A stretch of 64,000 nucleotides of DNA, taken from contig CP064976.1 of NCBI GenBank assembly GCA_016699445.1, positions 1,860,001-1,924,000 on the forward strand. Direction: 5' to 3'. Source of the DNA: Deltaproteobacteria bacterium (GTDB lineage Bacteria > UBA10199 > JACPAL01 > GCA-016699445). Both the position numbers and the translations under genes were made by a program. Positions 53,457 through 62,142 of this stretch are shown here, piece after piece. Positions within the stretch are counted from its first letter, which is position 1; each line of letters begins with the position of its first letter. The notes under the pieces were generated by a model. It had not been told where the DNA came from. It was given only the letters and a program-made list of their open reading frames with translations, and did no database searches.

Positions 53457-54663
53457 CTTTTATCGCCAAACGTTATTTTCAATTTTCGGGAAATCGTCCT
53501 CCGCTGTTGACGTTTTTGATTCGTATCTCACTTTTTTCCATCGCTATTTCTGTGTTTGCCCTCGTGTTTGTTTTGTCGATCATGGAGGGTTTTGAGAAGG
53601 ATTTTCAAAAACGTATTTTGGGATTTCGTGCGCCGTTATTGGTGGTGGTCCAGGCTGATCAAGATATTTCGACTCTGGAAGAGGATTTGAAAAGATAAAA
53701 TCAATTACCAGGGTTATTCCTTTTGTTGAAGGTGAAGCTATTATTCAGGCAGATAATGGAGTGACCTTAGGAATGCGTGTGCGAGGGATTGGTGAAAAGC
53801 CGGATGTGAGACGAGTCGGCGAGATTGAGAGTCAAAAAGATTTTATCTCCAATTCGCTCCTATTGGGAGATGAATTGGCTTCTACACTTCGGGTACATCC
53901 TGATTTTAACGAAAATATGAAATTGATTTTCCCTCTAGGAGATGTCGGGCCTACAGGGGATATGATTCCTCATGTCCGGGATGTGCATCTGACGGGTCTT
54001 TTTCATTCGGGGTATTATGATTTTGATCACAAATATGGGCTGATTTCCTATCAGGAGGCTCGCAAACTTTTTGGGGTAGAAGGGAAGCAAGGGTTTGAAG
54101 TCTGGTTTGAAAATATTCATGAGACGGAAAATATTAAGAAGCAGGTTCAATCGATTATAGCTCAAGGCTCGCCGCTCGCCGCTCAAAGTAATATTGAGAC
54201 CTGGACGGATCAAAATCCAAAACTTTTTGCTGCTTTGAGACTAGAGAGAATAGGGATGGGGGCTTTGTTGGGTGTTTTGCTCTTGGTGGCTTCGTTTAAT
54301 ATCTTCAGCGTATTGTCTCTGACTGTCGTCGAAAAGAAAAAAGACATGGGATTGTTGAAAGCTTTAGGTTTGAGGCAAAAAGCGATCCGAAAAATTTTTC
54401 TTTCTTATGCACTGAGATTAGCTTTTTGGGGTGGAGGTGTGGGTGGGGTTTTGGGTTTGATCAGTGTTTTAATAGGGATTCGTTATCCTATAGATCTGCC
54501 TCCTACTTATTATATCGATAAACTTCCTCTTTCGTTTTCGCCTTCTTCACTTTTGTTTGTTTTGATTGTGCCTTTTATTGTTTTGGCAGCTGCCTACTAC
54601 CCTGCAGCAAAAGCCTGTGAAGCTGATCCTATCACGGCATTGCAAAGAGAGGGGCTGGAATGA
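53444..54663 (+). CDS. lolC: Lipoprotein-releasing ABC transporter permease LolC-type, frameshifted as read
   Basis: About 406 residues with an N-terminal membrane helix (SLFSIAISVFALVFVLSIMEG), a long periplasmic domain and three C-terminal helices, the MacB/LolC fold. The frame stops after DLKR but resumes one base off as IKSITRVIPFVEGEAII; the A4 run at 53690-53693 has lost a base. With LolE and the ATPase LolD it extracts triacylated lipoproteins from the inner membrane. It starts inside the right direct repeat and no ribosome site is visible; before the insertion it would have been coupled to lysS. Confidence 0.88.
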
Positions 54664-55895
54664 AGTTTTGGGATGTCATTTTAGCCTGGAGATTTTTTAG
54701 AGATTCAAGCCGTGGACGTTTTTTTTCTGTCTCGTTTCGAGTGGCTGTTTTGGGAATGAGTTTTGGTGTGATGGCTTTGCTTTTATCGCTGGCGATTACG
54801 GAAGGTTTTACAAAAGAATATGAACGTGCCGTATTGGGCTCTCATCCCCATATCGTGATCAATTCGGAAGATGATGTTAATAATCCTGATGCTATAGAAA
54901 AAATTATTCAAGCATCAGCTCAGAAGATTTCGATTCCAATTAAAAATATAGAACCTGTTATTTATCGGGAAGGGATGTTAATTGGAGGAAAAAGTATTAA
55001 GGGATTGGTTTTGAAGGGTGTTCCTCCTCACTACTTTGAAAAATCTGGAATCAAAATTATTTCACGTGCTGTAGAAAAAAATGAAAATCATCTTCCTGAA
55101 ATATTTTTGGGAAAAGCCGTCGCTGAGGAGTCTGGTATTAAAACAGGGATAGTAAAACTTCTCTTCCCTAAAACCATTTCTCAAAAATCTTTGGGAAAAA
55201 TGGAAATCAGTCCAAAAGATCTTAAAAGTTTTTTTCTCGCCGGCATTTTTGAGACTGGTGTGTATGAAATGGATTCCACTTTTGGAATTTTAGATTTGGA
55301 AACCGCTAAAAACTTTTTTCATTTGGGAGAGACTATTTCGGGATTTGAAACCTGGATAGAAAATCCACAAGAGGCCAGTCGATTGGTCGAAAAGATTAGA
55401 GAAGAGCTCTCTTTTCCCTACGAGGTTTTGAGCTGGCGCGAGATTAATGAAAATATTTTCAAAGCCATGGAAACTGAAAAGTGGATGTTTGGAGTGTTAA
55501 TGTTGGTGTTGGTAGTTGTCGCCTCACTTAATGTATTAGGGACACTGATGATGCTGCTTCTCAAGAAAAGACGAGAGATCGCTATTTTACGAACATTAGG
55601 CTACAGCTGGTCTCGCTTGAGAAAAGTCTTTTTAATTGATGGGCTGTTGATAGGAATGACAGGAACAGGTTTGGGAATTTTTTTTGGGTTGCTTTGCGAA
55701 TTTATCTTGAAGCACTGGCAGCCTTTTGCGTTGGATCCTGAGGTCTATTTTTTAAAAACTGTTCCTGTTACTTTTTGTTGGGATCATATTTTTTTAGTTT
55801 TTGGAGCGTCGTTGGGGATTGGAGTTTTGGGTTGTATGCTGACTCTGAAAAAAATTTCCCAAGTATCCACGCTGACTATTTTGGAGAAGTCATGA
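54660..55895 (+). CDS. lolE: Lipoprotein-releasing ABC transporter permease LolE-type
   Basis: A 411-residue partner of LolC, with an N-terminal helix (VLGMSFGVMALLLSLAITEG), a periplasmic domain of about 230 residues and three C-terminal helices ending TLKKISQVSTLTILEKS. The cytoplasmic coupling segment KKRREIAILRTLGYSW contacts the ATPase. It begins 4 bp inside the end of lolC and ends with ATGA on lolD, so the three subunits are made together. LolC and LolE are assigned by order only; either could be the other. Confidence 0.9.
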   Translation: MKFWDVILAWRFFRDSSRGRFFSVSFRVAVLGMSFGVMALLLSLAITEGFTKEYERAVLGSHPHIVINSEDDVNNPDAIEKIIQASAQKISIPIKNIEPVIYREGMLIGGKSIKGLVLKGVPPHYFEKSGIKIISRAVEKNENHLPEIFLGKAVAEESGIKTGIVKLLFPKTISQKSLGKMEISPKDLKSFFLAGIFETGVYEMDSTFGILDLETAKNFFHLGETISGFETWIENPQEASRLVEKIREELSFPYEVLSWREINENIFKAMETEKWMFGVLMLVLVVVASLNVLGTLMMLLLKKRREIAILRTLGYSWSRLRKVFLIDGLLIGMTGTGLGIFFGLLCEFILKHWQPFALDPEVYFLKTVPVTFCWDHIFLVFGASLGIGVLGCMLTLKKISQVSTLTILEKS

Positions 55896-56557
55896 ACCTT
55901 TTAGAATGTCGCGAAGTCAAAAAGTCATATGGACAGGGCGTGTCGCGCACAGAAGTGCTCAAAGGCATCTCTCTTCAGATTGAGAAGAAGGAGCGATCGG
56001 CTATTTTGGGAGCATCGGGCGCTGGAAAGAGTACGTTGCTGCATATTTTAAGTGCTTTGGAGAAGCCAGATGAAGGCGATGTGCTGTTTGAGGGAAAATC
56101 TCTAAAGTCTCTTAAAGATGATCAGCTTTCTGAATTTCGTAATCGTTCTATTGGTTTTGTTTTTCAGTTTCATCATCTGATGCCAGAATTTACTGCTTTA
56201 GAAAATGCCGCAATGCCGCTTTTGATGCGTGGAGATGCATTGGCTTATGATAAAGCGAGACATTATTTAAAAAAACTAGGAGTTGATCATCGCAGCGATC
56301 ATCGTCCTTCAGAAATGTCGGGGGGTGAACAGCAGCGCGTCGCGGTGGCACGTGCTCTGATCACTGAACCTCAAATTCTTTTTGCTGATGAGCCCACGGG
56401 CAATTTGGATCACGAAAATAGCCAGAAATTGACGGACCTTTTGATGAAGATCAATGAAGAGTTTTCAGTGGCTCTCGTTGTCGTGACTCATAATGAAGAA
56501 GTGGCAAAATACTTTTCCAGAATAATTCGACTTGATGATGGGAGACTTCAGGGGTAG
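55892..56557 (+). CDS. lolD: Lipoprotein-releasing ABC transporter ATPase
   Basis: A 221-residue ABC ATPase. Walker A is GASGAGKSTLLHILS, the Q-loop is in FVFQFHHLMPEFTALENA, the signature MSGGEQQRVAVARAL, and Walker B ILFADEPTGNLD, followed by the H-loop VVVTHNEEVAK. It powers LolCE to release outer-membrane lipoproteins to the carrier LolA. The start ATG overlaps the lolE stop; the open frame upstream of it is lolE sequence. Confidence 0.95.
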   Translation: MNLLECREVKKSYGQGVSRTEVLKGISLQIEKKERSAILGASGAGKSTLLHILSALEKPDEGDVLFEGKSLKSLKDDQLSEFRNRSIGFVFQFHHLMPEFTALENAAMPLLMRGDALAYDKARHYLKKLGVDHRSDHRPSEMSGGEQQRVAVARALITEPQILFADEPTGNLDHENSQKLTDLLMKINEEFSVALVVVTHNEEVAKYFSRIIRLDDGRLQG

Positions 56558-56572
56558 CGCCCTTCCTTCATC

Positions 56573-58885
56573 ATGAAATTCATGAAACTACAATTGTGGA
56601 GTTCGCAGTCTCTTTTGAAGGCATTTCTTTTGGCGTTTCTCATTTTTGCCACTCCTCTTCATGCAGAATCTGTTGTTAAAGAGATTCAAGTAAATGGAAA
56701 CACCCGTGTTGAAACACAGGCGATTATTGGTTCTTTGGAGACACGGATTGGTTCGGCTTATTCTGCTGAAAAAATTCAACGGGATTTGAAAACCCTTTAT
56801 AAGATGGGTTCTTTTGCGGATGTGACTTTTGAAAAAGTGAATGTCGCAGGCGGGACTAAGCTGGTTGTGACAGTTGTAGAACGCTCCAGTATTACAAAAA
56901 TCAGTTTTGAAGGAAATAAAAAGGTCAAAGAAGACAAGCTGCGAGAGTTGAGTGAGGTGAAAGCTTTTTCTCCGCTGGATTCTGTACGTCTGTCCAATAC
57001 CATTCGTAAGATTCGGGAACATTATGCCAAAGAAGGGTATCATTTGGCGGAGATTTCACCGGAATTCAAAAAAGTTCCTACGACAGCAGATTCTCATATA
57101 GAAAATGAAGAATTGATTTTTCATATTCATGAACATGAACCTGTCAGAATTGCCCGTGTTAATTTTATTGGGAATAAGGTTTTTTCAGATGATGATCTAA
57201 GAAGTAAGATCAAAACAAAGTCTCGTAGTTATTTTTCGTGGCTGACCGGTGGTGGAAAATTTCAGGAAGAAATGGTCAAGCGAGACAGTGCTTTCCTCGT
57301 CTACTTTTATCAAAATAATGGTTACCTGAAGGTTAAGGTGGGATCTCCCAAGGTTTATCTTTCGCGTGATCGTAAGTCGATTACGGTGACTTATCATATT
57401 ACAGAAGGAGAGAAGTATAAGGTTAAACAGGTGGAGGTGCAGGGAGATATTCTGACCACCAAGCAAGAGATGGATTCCAAGCTGGTTTTGAAAAGTGGCC
57501 AATTCTATTCGCGGCAGAAGGTGGAAGAAGATCTTCAGCTATTGTCGGCCCTTTACGGAGATCAGGGATATGCGTTTGCCAATATCAATCCTGTTATTAT
57601 TCCCAATGATGAAGAACGTACGGCGGATGTGACTTATACAGTACAGCGCGGACCACGCGTATATATTGAAAAGATTAATATTTCGGGAAATGCGGTGACG
57701 CGAGATAAGGTTATTCGTCGTGAGCTGAAGATTAAAGAGAACACTCTTTATAATGAGTCCCGCCTACGAGAGTCTCAACAAAAAGTTCAGGCTTTAGGAT
57801 ATTTTGAAGAAGTTAATTTTGCGACACCTCGAGGCTCTTCTGATGACAGAATCCAAATTAATATTTCGGTAAAAGAAAGGCAGACAGGGCAATTTTCCAT
57901 TGGAGCTGGTTTTTCTTCTGTTGAAAAATTTATCCTGACAGCTTCTTTGGCCAAGGAAAACTTTTTGGGTTATGGTGTTAGTGGTCAGTTTTCTGTGGAA
58001 GCTTCTTCTCGCCGTCAGCTCTTTGTTTTATCTTTGGAAGATCCCTACTTTTTAGATTCTCAATGGATTTTAGGAATCTCGGGATTTCGCACGATCAATG
58101 TCTATTCGGATTTTGATCGTAAATCTTTTGGGGGTAGTGCTACTTTAGGTCACCGTATTTTTGACAATTCGACTTTCCGTCTGACGTATCAGGCTGAAGA
58201 TGTTAATATTAGTGATTTTTCGACAACAGTACCGGCTGTTTTTGCCAATAATCTTTCCGGATTGACTTCGAGTATTGGTGTTTCTTTGATTCGGGATACG
58301 CGGAATAATCGTCTCTTTCCTTCCTCTGGAATGTATCAAAGTATAAGCTCTGAATTTGCGGGAGTGGGCGGCGACAATGATTTTGTGAGAGTGACGGAAA
58401 ATTTTAGATACTACCAGCCTCTCTGGAAAAAAATTGTTGGGAAGCTCAATTTTACAGCCGCTCAGATTGAAAGTACCAATTCAGATCCAGTCCCTTTGTT
58501 TGAGAGATATTTTATGGGAGGAGTAAATTCTCTGAGGGGATATTATTTGCGTGATGTGGGCCCGAGTGTGCGTGTTCCCATTTCCTCTATTGGAGGCGAT
58601 CATCGTTTTGTTTTTGGCGGTAATAAAATGTTGCAGCTGAATTTGGAGCTTGAGCTCCCTCTTTATGATCCGGCCGGATTTAAAGCGGTGACATTCTTCG
58701 ATACGGGAAATTCTTTTTCAGAAGAAGAGAATTTTTCTGTGAAGCATCTGAGAAGTGATTATGGTTTTGGACTGCGTTGGAACTCTCCGTTTGGACCTCT
58801 TCGTTTTGAATGGGGTCTCCCTATCAATCGCCAACCAGGCGAAAGTCCGGTTATTTTCAATTTTACTATTGGAAGCTTTTTCTAG
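56573..58885 (+). CDS. bamA: Outer membrane protein assembly factor BamA
   Basis: A 770-residue Omp85 protein. A signal peptide ends at LHA|ES (about residue 31); five POTRA domains follow (first VVKEIQVNGNTRVETQAIIG, fifth VYIEKINISGNAVTRDKVIR) and a 16-strand barrel from about residue 420, with the lid-lock motif in loop 6 visible as VNSLRGYYLRD, ending in F for barrel recognition. It folds and inserts outer-membrane proteins. It follows lolD by 15 bp and lies next to ompH, the usual order. Confidence 0.97.
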   Translation: MKFMKLQLWSSQSLLKAFLLAFLIFATPLHAESVVKEIQVNGNTRVETQAIIGSLETRIGSAYSAEKIQRDLKTLYKMGSFADVTFEKVNVAGGTKLVVTVVERSSITKISFEGNKKVKEDKLRELSEVKAFSPLDSVRLSNTIRKIREHYAKEGYHLAEISPEFKKVPTTADSHIENEELIFHIHEHEPVRIARVNFIGNKVFSDDDLRSKIKTKSRSYFSWLTGGGKFQEEMVKRDSAFLVYFYQNNGYLKVKVGSPKVYLSRDRKSITVTYHITEGEKYKVKQVEVQGDILTTKQEMDSKLVLKSGQFYSRQKVEEDLQLLSALYGDQGYAFANINPVIIPNDEERTADVTYTVQRGPRVYIEKINISGNAVTRDKVIRRELKIKENTLYNESRLRESQQKVQALGYFEEVNFATPRGSSDDRIQINISVKERQTGQFSIGAGFSSVEKFILTASLAKENFLGYGVSGQFSVEASSRRQLFVLSLEDPYFLDSQWILGISGFRTINVYSDFDRKSFGGSATLGHRIFDNSTFRLTYQAEDVNISDFSTTVPAVFANNLSGLTSSIGVSLIRDTRNNRLFPSSGMYQSISSEFAGVGGDNDFVRVTENFRYYQPLWKKIVGKLNFTAAQIESTNSDPVPLFERYFMGGVNSLRGYYLRDVGPSVRVPISSIGGDHRFVFGGNKMLQLNLELELPLYDPAGFKAVTFFDTGNSFSEEENFSVKHLRSDYGFGLRWNSPFGPLRFEWGLPINRQPGESPVIFNFTIGSFF

Positions 58886-58889
58886 GCGT

Positions 58890-59306
58890 CTAGAAGTAAA
58901 GTCTCAGAGCTTCGCGAATGCCTCGAATAGAGATTTGAGACATAGACAGCTGAGGATCTAAGGCTTTGCAAGCGACTAAAAGCTCTGACATTCCTTGAAG
59001 AACGGTGCATTCAGCAGCTGGTTGCGTGGGTTCTTCCCCATTGACTTGGTCAATATAGCTAGCCTGTGAGCTGTTTATTACAAATTGTCGACAGGTCGTT
59101 TGTGTGGCTCGAAGACCTTGATCGTTGGCAGCTTTCATAATTACACGATCAGCAGAAATCTTAATATAACCAGTAGCTACAGTTAAACGAGCATCGAGCA
59201 TAAGGGCCATTTCGTTCAGTGCTTTTCTTGTAGGACCTTCTGGAAGTTGAGAGGCGAATAAGTCAATAACTTGAGGTTTTATGCTTATGGTAGGTATAGC
59301 TGTCAT
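58890..59306 (-). CDS. Protein of unknown function
   Basis: A 138-residue soluble protein with no signal peptide, membrane helix or recognised family. It is mainly helical, with three Cys (TTCRQF, AECTVL, VACKAL) and the repeating pattern of a small regulatory or adaptor protein. A strong GGAGA ribosome site lies before ATG 59306. It sits between two plus-strand envelope genes on the other strand, so it has its own promoter in the 156-bp gap before ompH. Confidence 0.6.
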   Translation of the reverse strand: MTAIPTISIKPQVIDLFASQLPEGPTRKALNEMALMLDARLTVATGYIKISADRVIMKAANDQGLRATQTTCRQFVINSSQASYIDQVNGEEPTQPAAECTVLQGMSELLVACKALDPQLSMSQISIRGIREALRLYF

Positions 59307-59462
59307 GTTTATCTCCTAAGTGAACAAGACTATCGACACCGTTCTGAAAAGGTTTCGCATTATTTTTACTAGGCTTGATTTGAAGAGTCTAAAAATTGAA
59401 TTTCCCCTTGTCTTTCTTCTTCTTGCGTCACATAAGACCGAAAATTTTAATAAGGAGATTCC

Positions 59463-60005
59463 ATGAAGAAAATAGTATTAGTCGTGTCATTAATGATGGT
59501 GATGGCTCTGAATGCGGCTCAAGCTGCGGAGCTTAAAGTAGGTGTGGTTAATTTTCAAAAAGCCTTGAATGAAGTCGAACAAGGTAAAAAAGCCAAAGCC
59601 GCTTTAAAGGCTGAATTTGATGCTAAGCAAAAGAAGCTTCAGATTCAGGAAGATGAATTAAAGAAAATGCAGGCTGAGTTTGAAAAGCAAAAAGCTGTTT
59701 TGTCTCAAGATGCTTTGATGGCCAAACAAAAGACATTTCAGGAAAAATATACTGATCTTCAGAAAAACTTCGCTGGTTATCGCGATGAGCTTGTCGGTCG
59801 TGAATCAAAAATGACCTCTCAAATACTTCAAAATCTTAAGACGGTAGTTGCGGCCCTTGGTCAAAAAGGTGGCTTTACTTTGGTGATGGAATCTTCTGCA
59901 GATACAGTGTTGTATGTTCAATCCAAAGAAGACCTGACCGATGAAGTGATTAAGGCCTACAATTCTAAATTTACAGGCCCATTGAAGGATGCTGGAAAAG
60001 AATAA
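59463..60005 (+). CDS. OmpH/Skp-family periplasmic chaperone
   Basis: A 180-residue protein. A signal peptide ends AAQA|AE. The mature part is a long charged coiled coil (DAKQKKLQIQEDELKKMQAE and onward), then the small beta domain GFTLVMESSADTVLYV, the Skp/OmpH fold that escorts unfolded outer-membrane proteins to BamA. AAGGAG before the ATG gives a good ribosome site. The gap upstream (59307-59462) holds divergent promoters and nothing else that I can see. Confidence 0.93.
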   Translation: MKKIVLVVSLMMVMALNAAQAAELKVGVVNFQKALNEVEQGKKAKAALKAEFDAKQKKLQIQEDELKKMQAEFEKQKAVLSQDALMAKQKTFQEKYTDLQKNFAGYRDELVGRESKMTSQILQNLKTVVAALGQKGGFTLVMESSADTVLYVQSKEDLTDEVIKAYNSKFTGPLKDAGKE

Positions 60006-60007
60006 CC

Positions 60008-60677
60008 ATGTCTTTAAATGATCTTTTTGAACTTTTAGCCTGCCCCAAATGCAAAAAATCACTGACATCGTCTGCTGATGAAAAAGGTGCTGTCTGTGAA
60101 TCCTGTATGGTTGTTTATCCGATCAAGGAAGGAGTCCCTCATCTGATTGCAGAAGAAGCAACGGCTTTGCAAGTGGTTGCCAGAGATGCTTCGGGAGATA
60201 TTTCCATCCCGGGGACGCGAGGTGAACAAGCTGTTTTTTTAGTCGTTGAGGGAAAGCAGAAAGGTGAAGAGATCCGTTTGGACCGAGGGACGTGTCGTGC
60301 TTTAGGTCGCTCGGTGGATGATATTGAGAAAACAAAAGTATTTAGTTTTGATCCTGCCATGACTTTGGATGAAGCTTCCAAAAAGCTTGTGATGCAATAT
60401 CTCTCTACTCAGTTTAAAAGGTGACACTAAACCTGTTTCTGCAGGGCATGGGGTTGAGCCTTTGGGTGGTTTTGTTCGTGACCCTGATGTGCAGGTGCGT
60501 GATATTTCGATTTCACGACTTAATGCGATGATTTTTTATGATGAATCTGGGGCTATTGGTATTTTGGATCTCGTCAGTAAGAATGGAACTTTTGTTAATG
60601 GCGCTGAGGTTGAATCCAAGCTCCTCAAAGAAGGGGATTTGATCGCTCTGGGGAGTACAAAGCTCAGACTGCAATAA
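60008..60677 (+). CDS. Trm112-like domain fused to an FHA domain, frameshifted as read
   Basis: Residues 1-60 are a Trm112-like zinc ribbon, with LLACPKCKKSLTS and CESCMVVYPIKEGVPHLI. After a linker of about 25 residues comes an FHA fold: Arg in GTCRALGRSVDD, then SISRLNAMIFYD and SKNGTFVNG. The usual His of FHA (SxxH) is Asn here. The frame breaks at 60416-60419 (A4), and GDTKPVSAGHGVEPLGGFV continues one base off; about 223 residues once repaired. FHA domains bind phosphothreonine. The role is unknown; it sits 2 bp after ompH. Confidence 0.75.
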
Positions 60678-60690
60678 AGGAAATATTTAT

Positions 60691-61542
60691 ATGAGATCAA
60701 TGACAGGTTTTGGAATCGCTCGAGGTAGTGCAGGACGCTCTCATGTTTTTATTGAAGCTCGTTCAGTAAATCATCGGTTTATAGAAGTCTCTCTTCGTTT
60801 CCCTGGTAAGTACTCTTCTTTGGAAGGGGATATCCAAAGAAAAATTCGGGAGCTTTTTTCCCGTGGTAAGTTTGATCTGTTTTTAAAAGAAGAAATTGCT
60901 TCGCGTGATAATGTCGAGTTGGATCAATCCAGAAAAGCTTTTCAGGTTTTAAAAAAAATCAAAAGTGAACTTAATCTCTCTGGGGATATTACCCTGAGCG
61001 ATCTTCTGACTTACCGTACATTGACGGGAACGACTTCAGCTCGTGAAGATATTGAAACTTTGCGTGCTCCACTATTGACGCTGGCCAGTGAAGCTCTCCA
61101 ACATTTAAAAAAAATGCGTGAAAGAGAAGGCTTGCGACTCAAAAAATGGCTTCAGAGTGAGCTCAAAAAGCTCAAAAGCCTTTTGAAATTTGTTCAATCT
61201 CACTCCAAACAGCATGGCCATGACCGACGTAAAAAAGTGGTGGAGCGTCTTCAACGTGCCAATATGCCTGAAGACCGTGCGATTCAGGAAGCGGCGATCG
61301 CTGTTGAGAAAGCAGATGTCACCGAAGAAATTGTCCGTCTCCAAAGTCATTTAAAAGAGTTTGAAAAATATCTTCAGGAAAAAAATCCTGTGGGTCGAAA
61401 ATTTGACTTTTTAATCCAGGAAATGGGTCGTGAAATCAACACGATTGGCTCCAAAGCCTTTGGCGTTGAGATTTCTCATCGAGTGATCGAATTTAAGAGT
61501 GAGCTCGAAAAAGTCCGTGAACAAATTCAAAACGTCGAGTAG
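60691..61542 (+). CDS. YicC family RNA-stability protein
   Basis: A 283-residue YicC-like protein. RSMTGFGIARG opens it and the C-terminal DUF1732 region, with NPVGRKFDFLIQEMGREINT and GSKAFGVEIS, is strongly conserved. YicC is an endoribonuclease or adaptor that promotes RNA decay, and its gene is commonly next to gmk, as here (8-bp gap). AGGAAA precedes the ATG. Confidence 0.95.
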   Translation: MRSMTGFGIARGSAGRSHVFIEARSVNHRFIEVSLRFPGKYSSLEGDIQRKIRELFSRGKFDLFLKEEIASRDNVELDQSRKAFQVLKKIKSELNLSGDITLSDLLTYRTLTGTTSAREDIETLRAPLLTLASEALQHLKKMREREGLRLKKWLQSELKKLKSLLKFVQSHSKQHGHDRRKKVVERLQRANMPEDRAIQEAAIAVEKADVTEEIVRLQSHLKEFEKYLQEKNPVGRKFDFLIQEMGREINTIGSKAFGVEISHRVIEFKSELEKVREQIQNVE

Positions 61543-61550
61543 AATATCTC

Positions 61551-62123
61551 ATGTCTTCGACATCCAAAATAGGTCGTTTTTTTGTGCTTTCAGCCCCTTC
61601 AGGCGCAGGTAAAACCACACTGGTCAATCGACTGTTAAAAGACATCCCTCATGTTGAATGTTCCATCTCCTGCACGACTCGTAAACCTCGTCAGGGAGAG
61701 GTCGATGGGGTAGATTATTATTTTATCAGCACAGAAAAATTTCAGACCATGATAGGGCTGGGAGAGTTTTTTGAGTATGAAGAAGTGCATGGGTATTTCT
61801 ATGGTACTCCTAAAGGTCCATTGATGGAGAGGCGCCAGCAGGGTCAGGATACAATCCTTGATTTGGATACTCGAGGCGCATTGAGTGTTAAAAAATCATT
61901 TCCCGATAGTTTGACTATTTTTCTCATGCCTCCTTCATTAGAAGTTTTGGAAGAGCGTTTGAGAAAAAGGCAGACAGAAAATGAAGCCTCTTTGCAGAGA
62001 CGTTTGAAGGATGCTCAGGATCAATTGTTGGAAAAGGAGAAGTTTGATCGTGTGGTGATTAATGACAAAATCGATCGAGCTTATGAAGAAGTTAAAAATA
62101 TCATATTGAATAGTCTGCAGTAG
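61551..62123 (+). CDS. gmk: Guanylate kinase
   Basis: A 190-residue guanylate kinase that phosphorylates GMP to GDP. Walker A is SAPSGAGKTTLVNRLL; CTTRKPRQGEVDGVDYYFIS is the GMP-binding core and DLDTRGALSVKK the acidic catalytic segment. It sits between yicC and the spoT-type gene, the common order, except that rpoZ, often found between gmk and spoT, is absent from the 19-bp gap. Confidence 0.96.
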   Translation: MSSTSKIGRFFVLSAPSGAGKTTLVNRLLKDIPHVECSISCTTRKPRQGEVDGVDYYFISTEKFQTMIGLGEFFEYEEVHGYFYGTPKGPLMERRQQGQDTILDLDTRGALSVKKSFPDSLTIFLMPPSLEVLEERLRKRQTENEASLQRRLKDAQDQLLEKEKFDRVVINDKIDRAYEEVKNIILNSLQ

Positions 62124-62142
62124 CTCCGCATAATGGTCTTTC

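Noticed and set aside
62124..62142. rpoZ between gmk and the spoT-type gene
   Set aside because: The gap is only 19 bp; no omega-subunit frame exists here.
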